Under the pieces are notes generated by a model, which saw only the letters and a list, made by a program, of their open reading frames with translations, did not search any database and was not told the origin of the DNA. Both the position numbers and the translations under genes were made by a program. DNA of 64,000 bases from positions 1,178,001 to 1,242,000 of the forward strand of contig JACJVZ010000001.1 of NCBI GenBank assembly GCA_020637445.1. The letters are read 5' to 3'. Each line of letters opens with the position of its first letter. The stretch's first letter is position 1. Shown here in pieces: positions 1 through 8,635 of this stretch. Source of the stretch: Calditrichota bacterium (GTDB lineage Bacteria > Electryoneota > RPQS01).

Positions 1-527
1 TCGCCGACTTGATAGTTGTGGAACACGGTATTTTGATACGTGTGCGGAATGATTCCGATGACAACACTTGTTGTGCGCACTTCGGCAGCCGTGAGCGAAA
101 CTCCGTCCACGGAAATCGAGCCGGTGTGCACGACATATTTCATTAGTTCAGGCGGCAATTCGAATTCATAGACTCGATTGTCGCCGTCTTGACGAATCGA
201 CTTGACCTTGCCTTGGCCGTCTACATGCCCTTGCACGAGGTGTCCGCCAAGTTCAGCGCCAAATTTCAGCGGTCGTTCGAGATTTACCTCGCTGTCGATT
301 TCAAGTTTTCCGAGCGAGGTCTTTTCCAACGTAATCCGCATCAGTTCGCAGGTGAATCCCTGTTTGTCCGATGCAATCGACGTGGTGCAGCAGCCGTTCA
401 AGGCCAGACTTGCACCCAGCGGCAACTCGTCGATCCATTTAGGACCAACGATGCGAATTTTGCGAAACATATCGCCGTCGGAGAACTCAGCAACTTTGCC
501 GACGGCTTCAACAATGCCCGTGAACAT
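1..527 (-). CDS. ribE: Riboflavin synthase alpha chain (C-terminus cut by window edge)
   Basis: Riboflavin synthase turns two molecules of 6,7-dimethyl-8-ribityllumazine into riboflavin plus the pyrimidinedione precursor, the last step of riboflavin synthesis. The reading frame opens with MFTGIVEAVGKV, the family's hallmark N-terminus. It then shows the first lumazine-binding repeat (LNGCCTTS, ELMRITLEKT, LGGHLVQGHVDG) and the start of the second (VHTGSISVDGVSLTAAEV). About 175 of the usual 200 or so residues lie in the window; the C-terminus is beyond base 1. The ATG lies inside the 3' end of ribD (20-base overlap), so the two genes are probably translationally coupled. The overlap and order ribD-ribE are typical of rib operons. 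No FMN riboswitch is seen upstream, as the gene is internal to a longer operon. Confidence 0.95.
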   Translation of the reverse strand, partial: MFTGIVEAVGKVAEFSDGDMFRKIRIVGPKWIDELPLGASLALNGCCTTSIASDKQGFTCELMRITLEKTSLGKLEIDSEVNLERPLKFGAELGGHLVQGHVDGQGKVKSIRQDGDNRVYEFELPPELMKYVVHTGSISVDGVSLTAAEVRTTSVVIGIIPHTYQNTVFHNYQVG

Positions 528-1656
528 CTCTCTCCAAATAGTACCAATGATCTTCGTCAAACATCTCTTGACGATGAGTAGTCAGACGCGGAGCTTTTTG
601 CAGCGTCTCCAATCCAAGCTCTCCCACGCTGGGACGACCGTCGGCTCCGATAAGCATTGGGGCGACGGCGACAATCAGTTCATCCCAAAGTCCGTCAGTC
701 AACAGCGAAGCATGGACGGTGCCGCCACCTTCCACCAGAACAGACGTTACATCCCGGCGGGCGATTTCGCGCATAGCATGCTTCATATCGACGCGGCCAT
801 CGGGAGCCTGCCTGCAGAAAATCACGACCACTCCAAGCTGTTTGAGTCTCGCGACCTTTTGTTCGTCCACGCCGTCCGTGGTGAGAATCCAGGTCTTCGA
901 TTGATCCTTGTGCGACAAGATGTGCGAACTTTCCGGAATTCGCAGCCTCGAGTCGGCGATAACTCGAACCGGATCCCGCCCTTTTACGTGCCGCACGTTC
1001 AAGAGCGGATCATCGTCCAAAACAGTTTGGACACCAACCAAGAGTGCGTCAAGTTTCGTGCGCAGTCTGTGTACTTCGGTGCGCGACGCCTGGCCGGTAA
1101 TCCATCGTGATTCCCCGTTTGCAAGTGCAATCCTGCCGTCAAGACTCTGCGCGATCTTCAAGAGTATCCACGGTCTCCCCTTCGTCATAAATGTCAGAAA
1201 CGGTGCATTGAGCCGCCTTGCTTCGGCTTCGCAAACTCCAACCCGCACTTCGATACCTGAATCGGAAAGGATCGTCATGCCATTGCCGTTAACCAGTGGA
1301 TTGGGATCTTGATGAGCAATGACGACTTTCTTGACGCCCGCATTCATCAATGCTGTCGTGCAGGGAGCCGTTTTGCCGACATGGCAGCACGGTTCGAGAT
1401 TGACGTATACGGTAGCACCCCGGGCTTCGTCTTCGGTGAGTTTTTTCAGGAGTGCGGTTTCCGCATGCAAGTCGCCGAATTTGCGGTGATAGGCTTTGGC
1501 AAGTACTTTGCCGTTTTTGACCGCAATCGCACCAACGAGCGGATTCGGACTGACAAATCCCGCGCCCTTTTCCGCTTCCCTCAGAGCCATGCGCATGAAG
1601 CGCTCGTCTTCAGAAAGTTTCACACGCTTTTCAGACACCGGTCTATCGCTCACCAC
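508..1656 (-). CDS. ribD: Bifunctional riboflavin biosynthesis deaminase/reductase RibD
   Basis: RibD deaminates the pyrimidine intermediate of riboflavin synthesis and then reduces its ribosyl side chain. The N-terminal half carries the zinc-deaminase signature: PNPLVGA near residue 38, HAETALLKK (zinc His, catalytic Glu) and EPCCHVGKTAPC (zinc cysteines). The C-terminal half is the NADPH reductase domain, with VLVEGGGTVHASLL. Length 382 aa is normal. The start taken here is a GTG preceded very closely by GGGAG; a GTG six codons further on, or the ATG in the DERFMRMAL segment, are alternatives. It begins 4 bases after ddl ends and overlaps ribE. Confidence 0.95.
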   Translation of the reverse strand: MVSDRPVSEKRVKLSEDERFMRMALREAEKGAGFVSPNPLVGAIAVKNGKVLAKAYHRKFGDLHAETALLKKLTEDEARGATVYVNLEPCCHVGKTAPCTTALMNAGVKKVVIAHQDPNPLVNGNGMTILSDSGIEVRVGVCEAEARRLNAPFLTFMTKGRPWILLKIAQSLDGRIALANGESRWITGQASRTEVHRLRTKLDALLVGVQTVLDDDPLLNVRHVKGRDPVRVIADSRLRIPESSHILSHKDQSKTWILTTDGVDEQKVARLKQLGVVVIFCRQAPDGRVDMKHAMREIARRDVTSVLVEGGGTVHASLLTDGLWDELIVAVAPMLIGADGRPSVGELGLETLQKAPRLTTHRQEMFDEDHWYYLERDVHGHC

Positions 1657-1660
1657 TCCC

Positions 1661-2698
1661 TCACGCGATCACCGATTTGACAGGAGACCAAGCCGTCTCG
1701 ATAATTTTCTCGATCAATTGTTCTGGTGACCAACCGTAAGCGCGCGCGGCCTTTGGTACCAAGGAAGTCGTGGTCATTCCGGGAAGCGAGTTAAGCTCGA
1801 GGCAAATGAACATTTCTTCGCTGACGAGGAAGTCCACGCGTGCAAATCCGCGCGCACCCACCGCCACAAATACATCTTCCGCGCATTCCCGTATGGCTTC
1901 GGCAATGTCCAATGGAAGTTCCGCCGGGCAAACATACTCGGTTCGGCCTGAGGTATATTTGTTGGAATAGTCGTAGAAGCCGTCTTTGGGACGAATCTCG
2001 ACTAAGGGCAGCGCAACACCGTTGACGACCGTCGCGGCAATTTCGCGGCCTTTGAAATATTGTTCGACCAACGCTCCGTCATTTTGCGAAATGATTTGGT
2101 TTAGCGCCGCAGGAAGTTCGCTGCTCGAACGAACAATTGAAAGTCCAATCGTAGAACCTCCGTTCATCGGTTTTACGACCACCGGAAAGCCAAGTGAAGA
2201 TTCGATGAGCGATTCGACTATTTCAGGTGAACGGAGTTCACTGACGGGAATTTCAAACCCTTGCGCGAGCGGAATGCCTGCCTGCAGCATCAAGGACTTT
2301 GCTGTGGCTTTGTGCATTGCGACGGCACTTGCAAGGGGACCGGAACCGGTGTAAGATATCCCCACCCATTCGAGCAGGCTTTGCAGCGTTCCGTCTTCGC
2401 CGTAGCCGCCGTGCAAGATCGGAAAAACGAGGTCGATCTTCTCACGCTCAATAGTATCCAGCAATCCGCGGACGACGTGTGGGTGAAAGTCACCGGACGA
2501 CTCAAATGCCGGCGCATCAAGACCGATGGCCTCGGGCGCCATTTTGTGCGTGCTCGGGTATACCTTGCCGACGTGCTCAGGATCGTACTTAAGGACGTCA
2601 TGGCCAAGCCCAGCTACCCACCCTGCGACGGCATCACCCGACGCGAGAGACACAATACGCTCGGAGGTCGCGCCTCCGCACAAGACAAGTACGCGCAT
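1661..2698 (-). CDS. ddl: D-alanine--D-alanine ligase
   Basis: An ATP-grasp enzyme that joins two D-alanines for the peptidoglycan stem peptide; cytoplasmic. The N-terminal segment has LCGGATSER in place of the usual GG.S.E loop, followed by LHGGYGEDGTLQ. The ATP-grasp part shows VVKPMNGGSTIGLS and FARVDFLV, and the C-terminus has the metal and substrate-binding ELNSLPGMTTTSLVP. The 345-aa length is normal. ATG start. It lies 1 base after gltX and 4 bases before ribD in a compact operon. Confidence 0.95.
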   Translation of the reverse strand: MRVLVLCGGATSERIVSLASGDAVAGWVAGLGHDVLKYDPEHVGKVYPSTHKMAPEAIGLDAPAFESSGDFHPHVVRGLLDTIEREKIDLVFPILHGGYGEDGTLQSLLEWVGISYTGSGPLASAVAMHKATAKSLMLQAGIPLAQGFEIPVSELRSPEIVESLIESSLGFPVVVKPMNGGSTIGLSIVRSSSELPAALNQIISQNDGALVEQYFKGREIAATVVNGVALPLVEIRPKDGFYDYSNKYTSGRTEYVCPAELPLDIAEAIRECAEDVFVAVGARGFARVDFLVSEEMFICLELNSLPGMTTTSLVPKAARAYGWSPEQLIEKIIETAWSPVKSVIA

Positions 2699-2699
2699 C

Positions 2700-4160
2700 T
2701 TAAGAATCTTGAGAGAGTTTAGTTGCGACAGCCAAATGTAAGCGGTTCAAAGTACCTTCCCGCCCCCACATTCCGACCAAACGGCCAAGCTCCGGTCCGT
2801 GCTCGCGACCAGTGAGCGCCTGACGCAAAGTCATCCAGATGCCTTTGCCTTTCAAACCGAATTTCGCGCCTGAAGAGTTCGCGATAGACTTAAACTCTTT
2901 GATCAGCGACTCGAAATCGTTCCAATTCCCCGCGGGAAGCGCGGCCAAACCGTCAGACACGTCGGCGATAAAATTCAGCATGTTTTCATCAAAGGGACTT
3001 GCAAACTCGTCAGCCGCAGCAAACGCCTCAACAACTTTGGTCGCAAGGTCAGCAAACGATTCGGCGCCGGGACGCAGCGACTCGACGGCATACTTGACAC
3101 GAGGAGCGGCTTCCTCGAGCAGCTCTCCGGGCAAAAGCGGCGCGACGCCGTCCCAGACGGCATCGCCGCCCATCTTCGCCAGATACTCGGTGTTCATCCA
3201 CTTGAGCTTCGTTTGGTCGAAGACCGCACCGGCTTTGTTTACGCGCTCAAGAGAGAACTCTTGGATCAACTCTTCGAGCGAAAAGAACTCGCGTTCGTCC
3301 TGCGGATGCCAACCAAGCAATGCCACGAAATTCAGCAACGCTTCAGGAAGAATTCCCTTTTCGCGGTAGGCTTCGACCGCCACATCGCCGGAGCGTTTGG
3401 ACATCTTGGAACGGTCGGGATTCAACAGTAGGGGGAGATGCGCGAATTGGGGCACGTCCCAGCCGAAGAAATTGTAAAGCAGTACGTGCTTGGGAGTCGA
3501 CGGAAGCCACTCTTCGCCGCGAATCACATGCGAAATGCGCATATCGTGATCATCGACGACATTGGCCAAGTGATAGGTTGGAAAACCGTCGCTCTTCATC
3601 AAGACTTGATCGTCAATCGTGGACGACTCAAAGCTCACGTCGCCGCGAATCACGTCGTGGATTTCGACTGTCTTTCCATCAGGAACGGCCATGCGCCAGA
3701 CGTGCGATTCACCTGAGGCGATGCGCGCGGCGGACTCTACTTTGGACAAGTTTCGGCAGTGACGGTCGTACATCGGCGGCTTGCTGTTCGCTTGCTGCTC
3801 CGCGCGGACTTGATCGAGTCGCTCGGCAGAGCAGAAACACGGATAGGCATGTCCACGCTCGGCGAGGACTTTGATTGCATCGTTGTAAAGACTCAAACGC
3901 TCTGACTGCACATACGGCGCATGCGGGCCGCCGACCTTCGGGCTTTCGTCAAAGGAAATTCCAAGCCAGTCGAATACTTCGAGAAAATTCTCGACCGCGC
4001 CTTCAACTAAGCGCGTGCGATCCGTGTCCTCAACGCGCAGGAGAATCTTGCCGCCCATTTTGCGCGCGAAAAGGTAATTATAAAGAGCAGTGCGCAAACC
4101 GCCGACGTGCAAATAGCCCGTCGGACTGGGAGCGTACCGCGTGCGAACTTCTTTAGTCAT
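2700..4160 (-). CDS. gltX: Glutamyl-tRNA synthetase
   Basis: A class I aminoacyl-tRNA synthetase that charges tRNA with glutamate. The HIGH-type signature is YAPSPTGYLHVGGLRTALYN at the very N-terminus and the KMSKS-type signature is RSKMSKRSGDVAVEAYR. The cysteines of the zinc region (PCFCSAERL...YDRHCR) are present, and an anticodon-binding helical domain follows (residues about 330-486). Length 486 aa fits GltX rather than the shorter GluQ-RS. The first ATG is used and it overlaps the 3' end of ispF by 8 bases. Whether it also charges tRNA-Gln cannot be told, since gatCAB and glnS are not in view. Confidence 0.96.
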   Translation of the reverse strand: MTKEVRTRYAPSPTGYLHVGGLRTALYNYLFARKMGGKILLRVEDTDRTRLVEGAVENFLEVFDWLGISFDESPKVGGPHAPYVQSERLSLYNDAIKVLAERGHAYPCFCSAERLDQVRAEQQANSKPPMYDRHCRNLSKVESAARIASGESHVWRMAVPDGKTVEIHDVIRGDVSFESSTIDDQVLMKSDGFPTYHLANVVDDHDMRISHVIRGEEWLPSTPKHVLLYNFFGWDVPQFAHLPLLLNPDRSKMSKRSGDVAVEAYREKGILPEALLNFVALLGWHPQDEREFFSLEELIQEFSLERVNKAGAVFDQTKLKWMNTEYLAKMGGDAVWDGVAPLLPGELLEEAAPRVKYAVESLRPGAESFADLATKVVEAFAAADEFASPFDENMLNFIADVSDGLAALPAGNWNDFESLIKEFKSIANSSGAKFGLKGKGIWMTLRQALTGREHGPELGRLVGMWGREGTLNRLHLAVATKLSQDS

Positions 4161-4644
4161 CTCGTTTGATTAGTAGTACCGTCGCCATCGCAGCGATGCC
4201 TTCTTTGCGTCCTGTGAAGCCCATTTGTTCGAGCGTTGTTCCTTTGATGGATACTTGACCAATGGCAATCCCCAAGGCCGTTGCGACGGCATCGCACATT
4301 TCTTCGTGATAGGGTCCGAGCTTGGGCTCTTCGCACATAACACTGACGTCGACATTTCCAATTTCGTAACCGCGACGGCTCACGAGCATCATTGCCTCGT
4401 GAAGCAAATCCATGGAATTGGCATCTTTGAATGCCGGATCGCTGGGAGGAAAGAGCTTTCCTTTGTCACCGGCGGCCGCGGCACCAAGCAGCGCATCGAG
4501 AATTGCGTGCGCGAGCACATCGCCGTCGGAGTGGGCTTCAAGACCTTTTGCGAAAGGAATCTGAATGCCTCCGAGAATCAGCGGGCGGCCATCGACAAAG
4601 CGATGCGCGTCCACTCCAATACCAACTCTAAAAGTTGCGGCCAT
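4153..4644 (-). CDS. ispF: 2-C-methyl-D-erythritol 2,4-cyclodiphosphate synthase
   Basis: Fifth enzyme of the MEP isoprenoid pathway; it cyclises CDP-methylerythritol 2-phosphate and releases CMP. The zinc ligands are visible in GIGVDAHRF (Asp and His, residues about 10-14). Further motifs are AHSDGDVLAHAILDALLGAA, DIGNVD-like IGNVDVSVMCEEPK, and the C-terminal KGTTLEQMGFTGRKEGIAA. Length 163 aa is typical. It is separated from ispD by 60 bases that contain a terminator-like hairpin (see 4659-4691), so its expression may be only partly coupled to ispD. Confidence 0.96.
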   Translation of the reverse strand: MAATFRVGIGVDAHRFVDGRPLILGGIQIPFAKGLEAHSDGDVLAHAILDALLGAAAAGDKGKLFPPSDPAFKDANSMDLLHEAMMLVSRRGYEIGNVDVSVMCEEPKLGPYHEEMCDAVATALGIAIGQVSIKGTTLEQMGFTGRKEGIAAMATVLLIKRDD

Positions 4645-4658
4645 AGGAATAATCAGAT

Positions 4659-4691
4659 AAAAACGGGCTTACGGCGCAGAGCCGCAAACCC
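4659..4691 (-). terminator. Terminator-like hairpin between ispD and ispF
   Basis: On the minus strand an 11-bp stem (arms 4681-4691 and 4665-4675, two wobble pairs) with a 5-base loop is followed at once by five U (4659-4663). This is the form of an intrinsic terminator, yet it lies inside a gene run all on one strand, 21 bases before the ispF start. It may attenuate readthrough from ispD, or mark the end of one transcription unit. Confidence 0.55.
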
Positions 4692-4704
4692 GAGTCGTCA
4701 TGGT

Positions 4705-5415
4705 TCAGGGAAGTAGTTCACCGCGCAGAATGGCTTCAGCGCGCGGCAATTCATGGGGATGAGTAATTTTCAAGTTGCGAGGATCGCCGGGAACGATTTT
4801 TACGGTCCCGAGAGAGAAAGTCTCGATCAAGGCGACGTCGTCAGTGCATTGGACAATTCGTTCGCGAGCGAGCAGGTGAGCCTTGCGGAACTCTTTTGCT
4901 CGAACTCCCTGCGGAGTTTGGACCGCGAAGAGTTTTTCGCGAGGCGGAGTTTCGACCACGGTCATAGATTTGTCGGCAATCTTGATCGTATCCGTGACGG
5001 GGATACCGGGAACAGCGGCCACGGAATTTTCGAGAGCGGAAAGGACGTTGTCAATCACTATGCGCGTAAGCAGCGGGCGGGCGGCGTCGTGGACGAGAAT
5101 TTTGTCGATGTTTTCATCCACACACTCAAGTGCTTTGCCGACGGAGTCTTGCCGTGTCTCACCGCCAATGGTAAGGTGAATCACGTCTGACAGCGGATGA
5201 GTCGCAAGACTCTCTGCGAAGTCGTTGCGGTCATCCGGGGACGTGGCGACGACAATATTCTTCAACCGCGCGTCATCAACGAACGCATTCAGCGCCCACC
5301 AGACCAACGGTTTTTCATTTAGAAGAACGAGCGCCTTTGAGACGGGCGCGCCGAGCCGCTCTCCCCTGCCCGCGGCGGGAATGAGCAGCGCGTAACTCAA
5401 ACGATCAACATGCAA
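4705..5415 (-). CDS. ispD: 2-C-methyl-D-erythritol 4-phosphate cytidylyltransferase
   Basis: Third enzyme of the MEP isoprenoid pathway; it attaches CMP from CTP to methylerythritol phosphate. The CTP-binding loop LLIPAAGRGERLGAPVSKAL is at the N-terminus. VHDAARPLLT, the typical IspD motif, is in the middle, and TPQGVRAKEFRKA and CTDDVALIE come later. Length 236 aa is normal. The ATG overlaps the end of queA by 19 bases. Having ispD and ispF side by side is common in bacteria. Confidence 0.96.
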   Translation of the reverse strand: MHVDRLSYALLIPAAGRGERLGAPVSKALVLLNEKPLVWWALNAFVDDARLKNIVVATSPDDRNDFAESLATHPLSDVIHLTIGGETRQDSVGKALECVDENIDKILVHDAARPLLTRIVIDNVLSALENSVAAVPGIPVTDTIKIADKSMTVVETPPREKLFAVQTPQGVRAKEFRKAHLLARERIVQCTDDVALIETFSLGTVKIVPGDPRNLKITHPHELPRAEAILRGELLP

Positions 5416-6473
5416 TCGCCGTAGCTATAGAAGCGGTACTTCTCTTTGACGGCGTGGCGATAGGCCTTCATAATGAACTCGCGGTCGCTGAACGCGGACA
5501 CGAGCATGAGTAGCGTGGACCCCGGGAGATGGAAATTCGTCAGCAGGCGGTCGACGACTTTGAAGTGGTACGGCGGATAGATGAACTTGTCCGTCCAGCC
5601 GGCTTGCGGTTTGATGCCGCCGCTGAAGTTGGCGACTGTTTCAAGAGTTCTCGTGACCGACGTTCCGATCGCGAAGATTCGATTGCCGCGCTCGATCGCG
5701 CCGTTGATGCTGTCCACCGCACTCTGAGTCACGTCGTAGTACTCCGAGTCCATGCGATGCCGCGAGAGGTCTTCGACTTGCACGGGACGAAAAGTACCAA
5801 GTCCGACGTGCAGGCAGATGGGCACGAACTCGACGCCTTTGCGCTTCAGCTTTGTGACCATTTCTTTCGTGAAGTGCAGGCCCGCGGTCGGAGCGGCGAC
5901 GGCACCGGATTCGTCGGCGAAGATCGTTTGATAGCGGTCCTTGTCGTCTGGCGTCGGCTCGCGGCGGATGTAGGGCGGCAGCGGCGGTTTGCCGTATTTC
6001 TCTACCAGTTCGGCGAAGTCGCCTTCGTAATGGAAGCGCACGACGCGGCCACCGCTGGTGGTGTTGTCGATGACTTCGCAGACGATTTCGTCCCCGATGA
6101 TGATGTTGTTGCCGGTGCGGACTTTGCGCGCGGGCTTGACCAAGACTTCCCACAACTCTTCAGTGAGTTTGCGGAGCAGGAAGACTTCGATTTCGGCTTC
6201 CGTCTTTTCCTTGTAGCCGAACAGACGCGCGGGAAACACGCGCGTGGAGTTGACAACGACGACGTCGCCTTTGGTCATATAGTTGCCGATATCCGAGAAC
6301 ATTTCGTCGCGAATGTCTTTCGTCTCGCGGTCTACAACGAGCATGCGCGACATGTCGCGGCGCTCGAGCGGAGACTGAGCGATCAGTTTTTCCGGCAAGT
6401 TATACTTAAAATCCGAAAGACGAGGAATCGTCTGCACACCCCGGGGTTCATAGACTGCGGAAGTAACGGGCAT
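5397..6473 (-). CDS. queA: S-adenosylmethionine:tRNA ribosyltransferase-isomerase QueA
   Basis: QueA moves the ribosyl part of SAM onto preQ1 at position 34 of tRNAs for Asp, Asn, His and Tyr, making epoxyqueuosine. Family motifs are visible: FKYNLPEKLIAQSPLERRDMS near the N-terminus, VVVNSTRVFPARLFG, PPYIRREPTPDDKDRYQTIF, GAVAAPTAGLHFT, HVGLGTFRPV, and the C-terminal NFHLPGSTLLMLVSAF and YRFYSYGDCMLI. The 358-aa length is normal. An AAGGA lies a few bases upstream of the ATG. It follows ruvB by 48 bases, a gene order (ruvC-ruvA-ruvB-queA) seen in many bacteria. Confidence 0.97.
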   Translation of the reverse strand: MPVTSAVYEPRGVQTIPRLSDFKYNLPEKLIAQSPLERRDMSRMLVVDRETKDIRDEMFSDIGNYMTKGDVVVVNSTRVFPARLFGYKEKTEAEIEVFLLRKLTEELWEVLVKPARKVRTGNNIIIGDEIVCEVIDNTTSGGRVVRFHYEGDFAELVEKYGKPPLPPYIRREPTPDDKDRYQTIFADESGAVAAPTAGLHFTKEMVTKLKRKGVEFVPICLHVGLGTFRPVQVEDLSRHRMDSEYYDVTQSAVDSINGAIERGNRIFAIGTSVTRTLETVANFSGGIKPQAGWTDKFIYPPYHFKVVDRLLTNFHLPGSTLLMLVSAFSDREFIMKAYRHAVKEKYRFYSYGDCMLIV

Positions 6474-6521
6474 TGATTGTCCTTAGTTCACTGGTTGCAC
6501 GTGCGGAGGCAGCGTGTTGGA

Positions 6522-7538
6522 TTACAGAAGACGAGTTTGGTCGGCGGCACTGCGCCGCACTCCGAAATGTTCAAATGCGCGAATAGTAGCCTGACGTCCG
6601 CGCGACGTCCTTTCCAAAAATCCTTGGCGAATCAGATAAGGCTCGCAGAGTTCTTCGAGCGTGCCTTCATCTTCTCCTACGGTGACTGCAAGAGTCCCCA
6701 AACCTACGGGACCGCCTCGGAATTTTTCCAAGAGAGCAAGCATCAAGCGTTTGTCGAGATCATCAAGTCCGAAGTCGTCGATCTCTAAGAGTCTCAACGC
6801 TTCGTGCGCGAGTTCGGGAGTGACGATGTCTGCACCTTTGACTTGCGCAACGTCGCGCACTCTACGCAAAAGACGGTTGGCGACTCGGGGAGTGCCGCGC
6901 GATCTCGATGCAATTTCGCGCAAGCCGTCTTCGGTGCAATTCGTGTTCAGAAGTCTGGCCGTCCTACGGAGAATTTCGACTAACTCTTCGGGTGAATAGT
7001 AGTCGAGTCTCAATGTGACACCGAATCGCGAACGCAACGGTGATGACAACAATCCCGCGCGAGTCGTGGCGCCGACCAAGGTGAACTTATTCAAGTTCAG
7101 TTGCAGAGTACGCGCGGCGGCGCCTTTGTCAATCAGAATATCCAGCCGGAAATCTTCCATGGCCGGATAGAGATATTCTTCGATGCTCGAACTCAGCCGG
7201 TGAATTTCGTCGACGAAGAGAATATCACCGTGCTGCAAATTTGTCAGCAGTCCAGCAAGATCTGCGGGGCGTTCAAGCACGGGGCCCGTAGTCACTCGCA
7301 CCTGTGTACCCATTTCCTTTGCAATCAGGTGCGACAGCGTAGTTTTGCCCAAACCGGGCGGGCCATAGAACAGACAGTGGTCAAGGGCTTCGCCGCGATC
7401 GCGCGCCGCTTTCAAGAAAATCGAAAGCTGCTCTTTGACACGCTGCTGACCGACAAACTCGTTGAAGGTGTTGGGCCGAAGACTTAGCTCAACAACTTGT
7501 TCGTCTTCCTGCAAAACGGGTTCGATTAAGCGCGGCAT
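6522..7538 (-). CDS. ruvB: Holliday junction branch migration helicase RuvB
   Basis: Hexameric AAA+ motor that, with RuvA, drives branch migration of Holliday junctions in recombination repair. Walker A is YGPPGLGKTTLSHLIA and Walker B is DILFVDEIHRLS. The sensor region TLVGATTRAGLLSSPLRSRF and the C-terminal winged-helix DNA-binding domain (IRQGFLERTSRGRQA) are both present. N-terminal LRPNTFNEFVGQ is typical. Its ATG follows the ruvA stop codon directly (TAAATG). Confidence 0.97.
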   Translation of the reverse strand: MPRLIEPVLQEDEQVVELSLRPNTFNEFVGQQRVKEQLSIFLKAARDRGEALDHCLFYGPPGLGKTTLSHLIAKEMGTQVRVTTGPVLERPADLAGLLTNLQHGDILFVDEIHRLSSSIEEYLYPAMEDFRLDILIDKGAAARTLQLNLNKFTLVGATTRAGLLSSPLRSRFGVTLRLDYYSPEELVEILRRTARLLNTNCTEDGLREIASRSRGTPRVANRLLRRVRDVAQVKGADIVTPELAHEALRLLEIDDFGLDDLDKRLMLALLEKFRGGPVGLGTLAVTVGEDEGTLEELCEPYLIRQGFLERTSRGRQATIRAFEHFGVRRSAADQTRLL

Positions 7539-8123
7539 TTAGTTCTTGCGCAAAGCAAATTTGATAATCAGTTCGACGTCGTCTATGTTCTGCGCGCGCG
7601 CAGCATCGAGGCTTTTTTCGATCTCGGCAGGCGACAGACCGAGCGCTTGCAAGGCTTGTCTTGCCTGAATCACCGCCGACGATCCGGTTGTGGAGGTGGA
7701 CACGGGCCACTCGACGGATGCTCCGGCGAATTTCTTGCCAAGTTCGAGCACGATCCGATCGGCGATTTTCGCTCCGATGCCGCGGACAGCTTTCAGCCTG
7801 GCAGAATCACCGGCAGCAATGGCTTCCCGCACGTCGGTAGCGGGCATACCGGACAACATCGTCAATGCGAGCTTCGGACCGACTCCGCTGATGGAAATCA
7901 ATTCGTCAAAGACCCAGCGTTCGTCTCGCGACGAAAATCCAAACAGATCGAATTGCTCTTCTCGCACAAAGAGTCTTGTAAAAATCTGCGCTTCGTTTCC
8001 AACAGAAGGCAACTTGTCATACGTGGTCAAAGAGATTCTCGCCGACAACGACAGTCCGTGAACATCGACAACGACTTCGGCAGGAGATTTCGCCGCAATG
8101 CGACCGCGAACGGAGTCAATCAT
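7539..8123 (-). CDS. ruvA: Holliday junction DNA helicase subunit RuvA
   Basis: RuvA binds the four-way junction as a tetramer and loads RuvB. The order of parts is standard: an N-terminal OB fold (MIDSVRGRIAAKSP), two helix-hairpin-helix motifs (ISGVGPKLALTML at about residues 73-85 and VRGIGAKIADRIVLEL at about 109-124), and a C-terminal RuvB-contacting domain (ARQALQALGLSPAEIEKSL). Length 194 aa is normal. It overlaps ruvC by 4 bases (ATGA). Confidence 0.96.
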   Translation of the reverse strand: MIDSVRGRIAAKSPAEVVVDVHGLSLSARISLTTYDKLPSVGNEAQIFTRLFVREEQFDLFGFSSRDERWVFDELISISGVGPKLALTMLSGMPATDVREAIAAGDSARLKAVRGIGAKIADRIVLELGKKFAGASVEWPVSTSTTGSSAVIQARQALQALGLSPAEIEKSLDAARAQNIDDVELIIKFALRKN

Positions 8124-8635
8124 GCGCGGACGGCCAACAATTTCGGATTGCGAATCGACGTAGCCGTAATTGCAATGGCGAGTGCGTCAGAAATATCTTC
8201 TTCGCCGCGGTCAAACTCGATGCCGAGCATCTGCCCTACCATGTAGCTGACTTGTTGTTTGGAACTCGCGCCGCTGCCCGTGACCGCCATCTTCACTTCG
8301 CGGGGGGCGACGTCCATGACTTGCTGCGTGGCCTGCTGAATCGCTAAGACTGCGCAGGCTCGTGCTTGTCCGAGTTTCAAGGCAGACATTGCGCCTGTTC
8401 CGACGTAGCCCGCTTCAACAGCGCCTCGAGTAACAGAGTATTTTTCACAAATCGCAGTCAGATGGTCAAACAGATAGGCCAAGCGCTCCGCCATTGGATC
8501 GGAGGGCTTTGTGCGCAGTCGGCCGCTCTCTATGTAGAGCAGTTTTGCGCCCTGTTTCTTGATCACACCCCAGCCCGTGCAGGTCAATCCCGGATCGATG
8601 CCGATAATGATTTCCACGGGGCCGGCCAGTGACAT
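8120..8635 (-). CDS. ruvC: Holliday junction resolvase RuvC
   Basis: Endonuclease that cuts Holliday junctions symmetrically. The four acidic active-site residues expected for RuvC can be seen: Asp in IIGIDPGLTCTGWG, Glu in GAVEAGYVGTGAMSALKLGQ, and two Asp in EEDISDALAIAITA. Length 171 aa is normal. The ATG shares its last base pair region with the yebC stop (TGATG, one-base overlap), which suggests coupled translation. Confidence 0.96.
   Translation of the reverse strand: MSLAGPVEIIIGIDPGLTCTGWGVIKKQGAKLLYIESGRLRTKPSDPMAERLAYLFDHLTAICEKYSVTRGAVEAGYVGTGAMSALKLGQARACAVLAIQQATQQVMDVAPREVKMAVTGSGASSKQQVSYMVGQMLGIEFDRGEEDISDALAIAITATSIRNPKLLAVRA

Noticed and set aside
5529..6476. Open frame of 315 codons on the plus strand
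   Set aside because: It mirrors queA on the opposite strand; its protein has no family signature, whereas queA has many.
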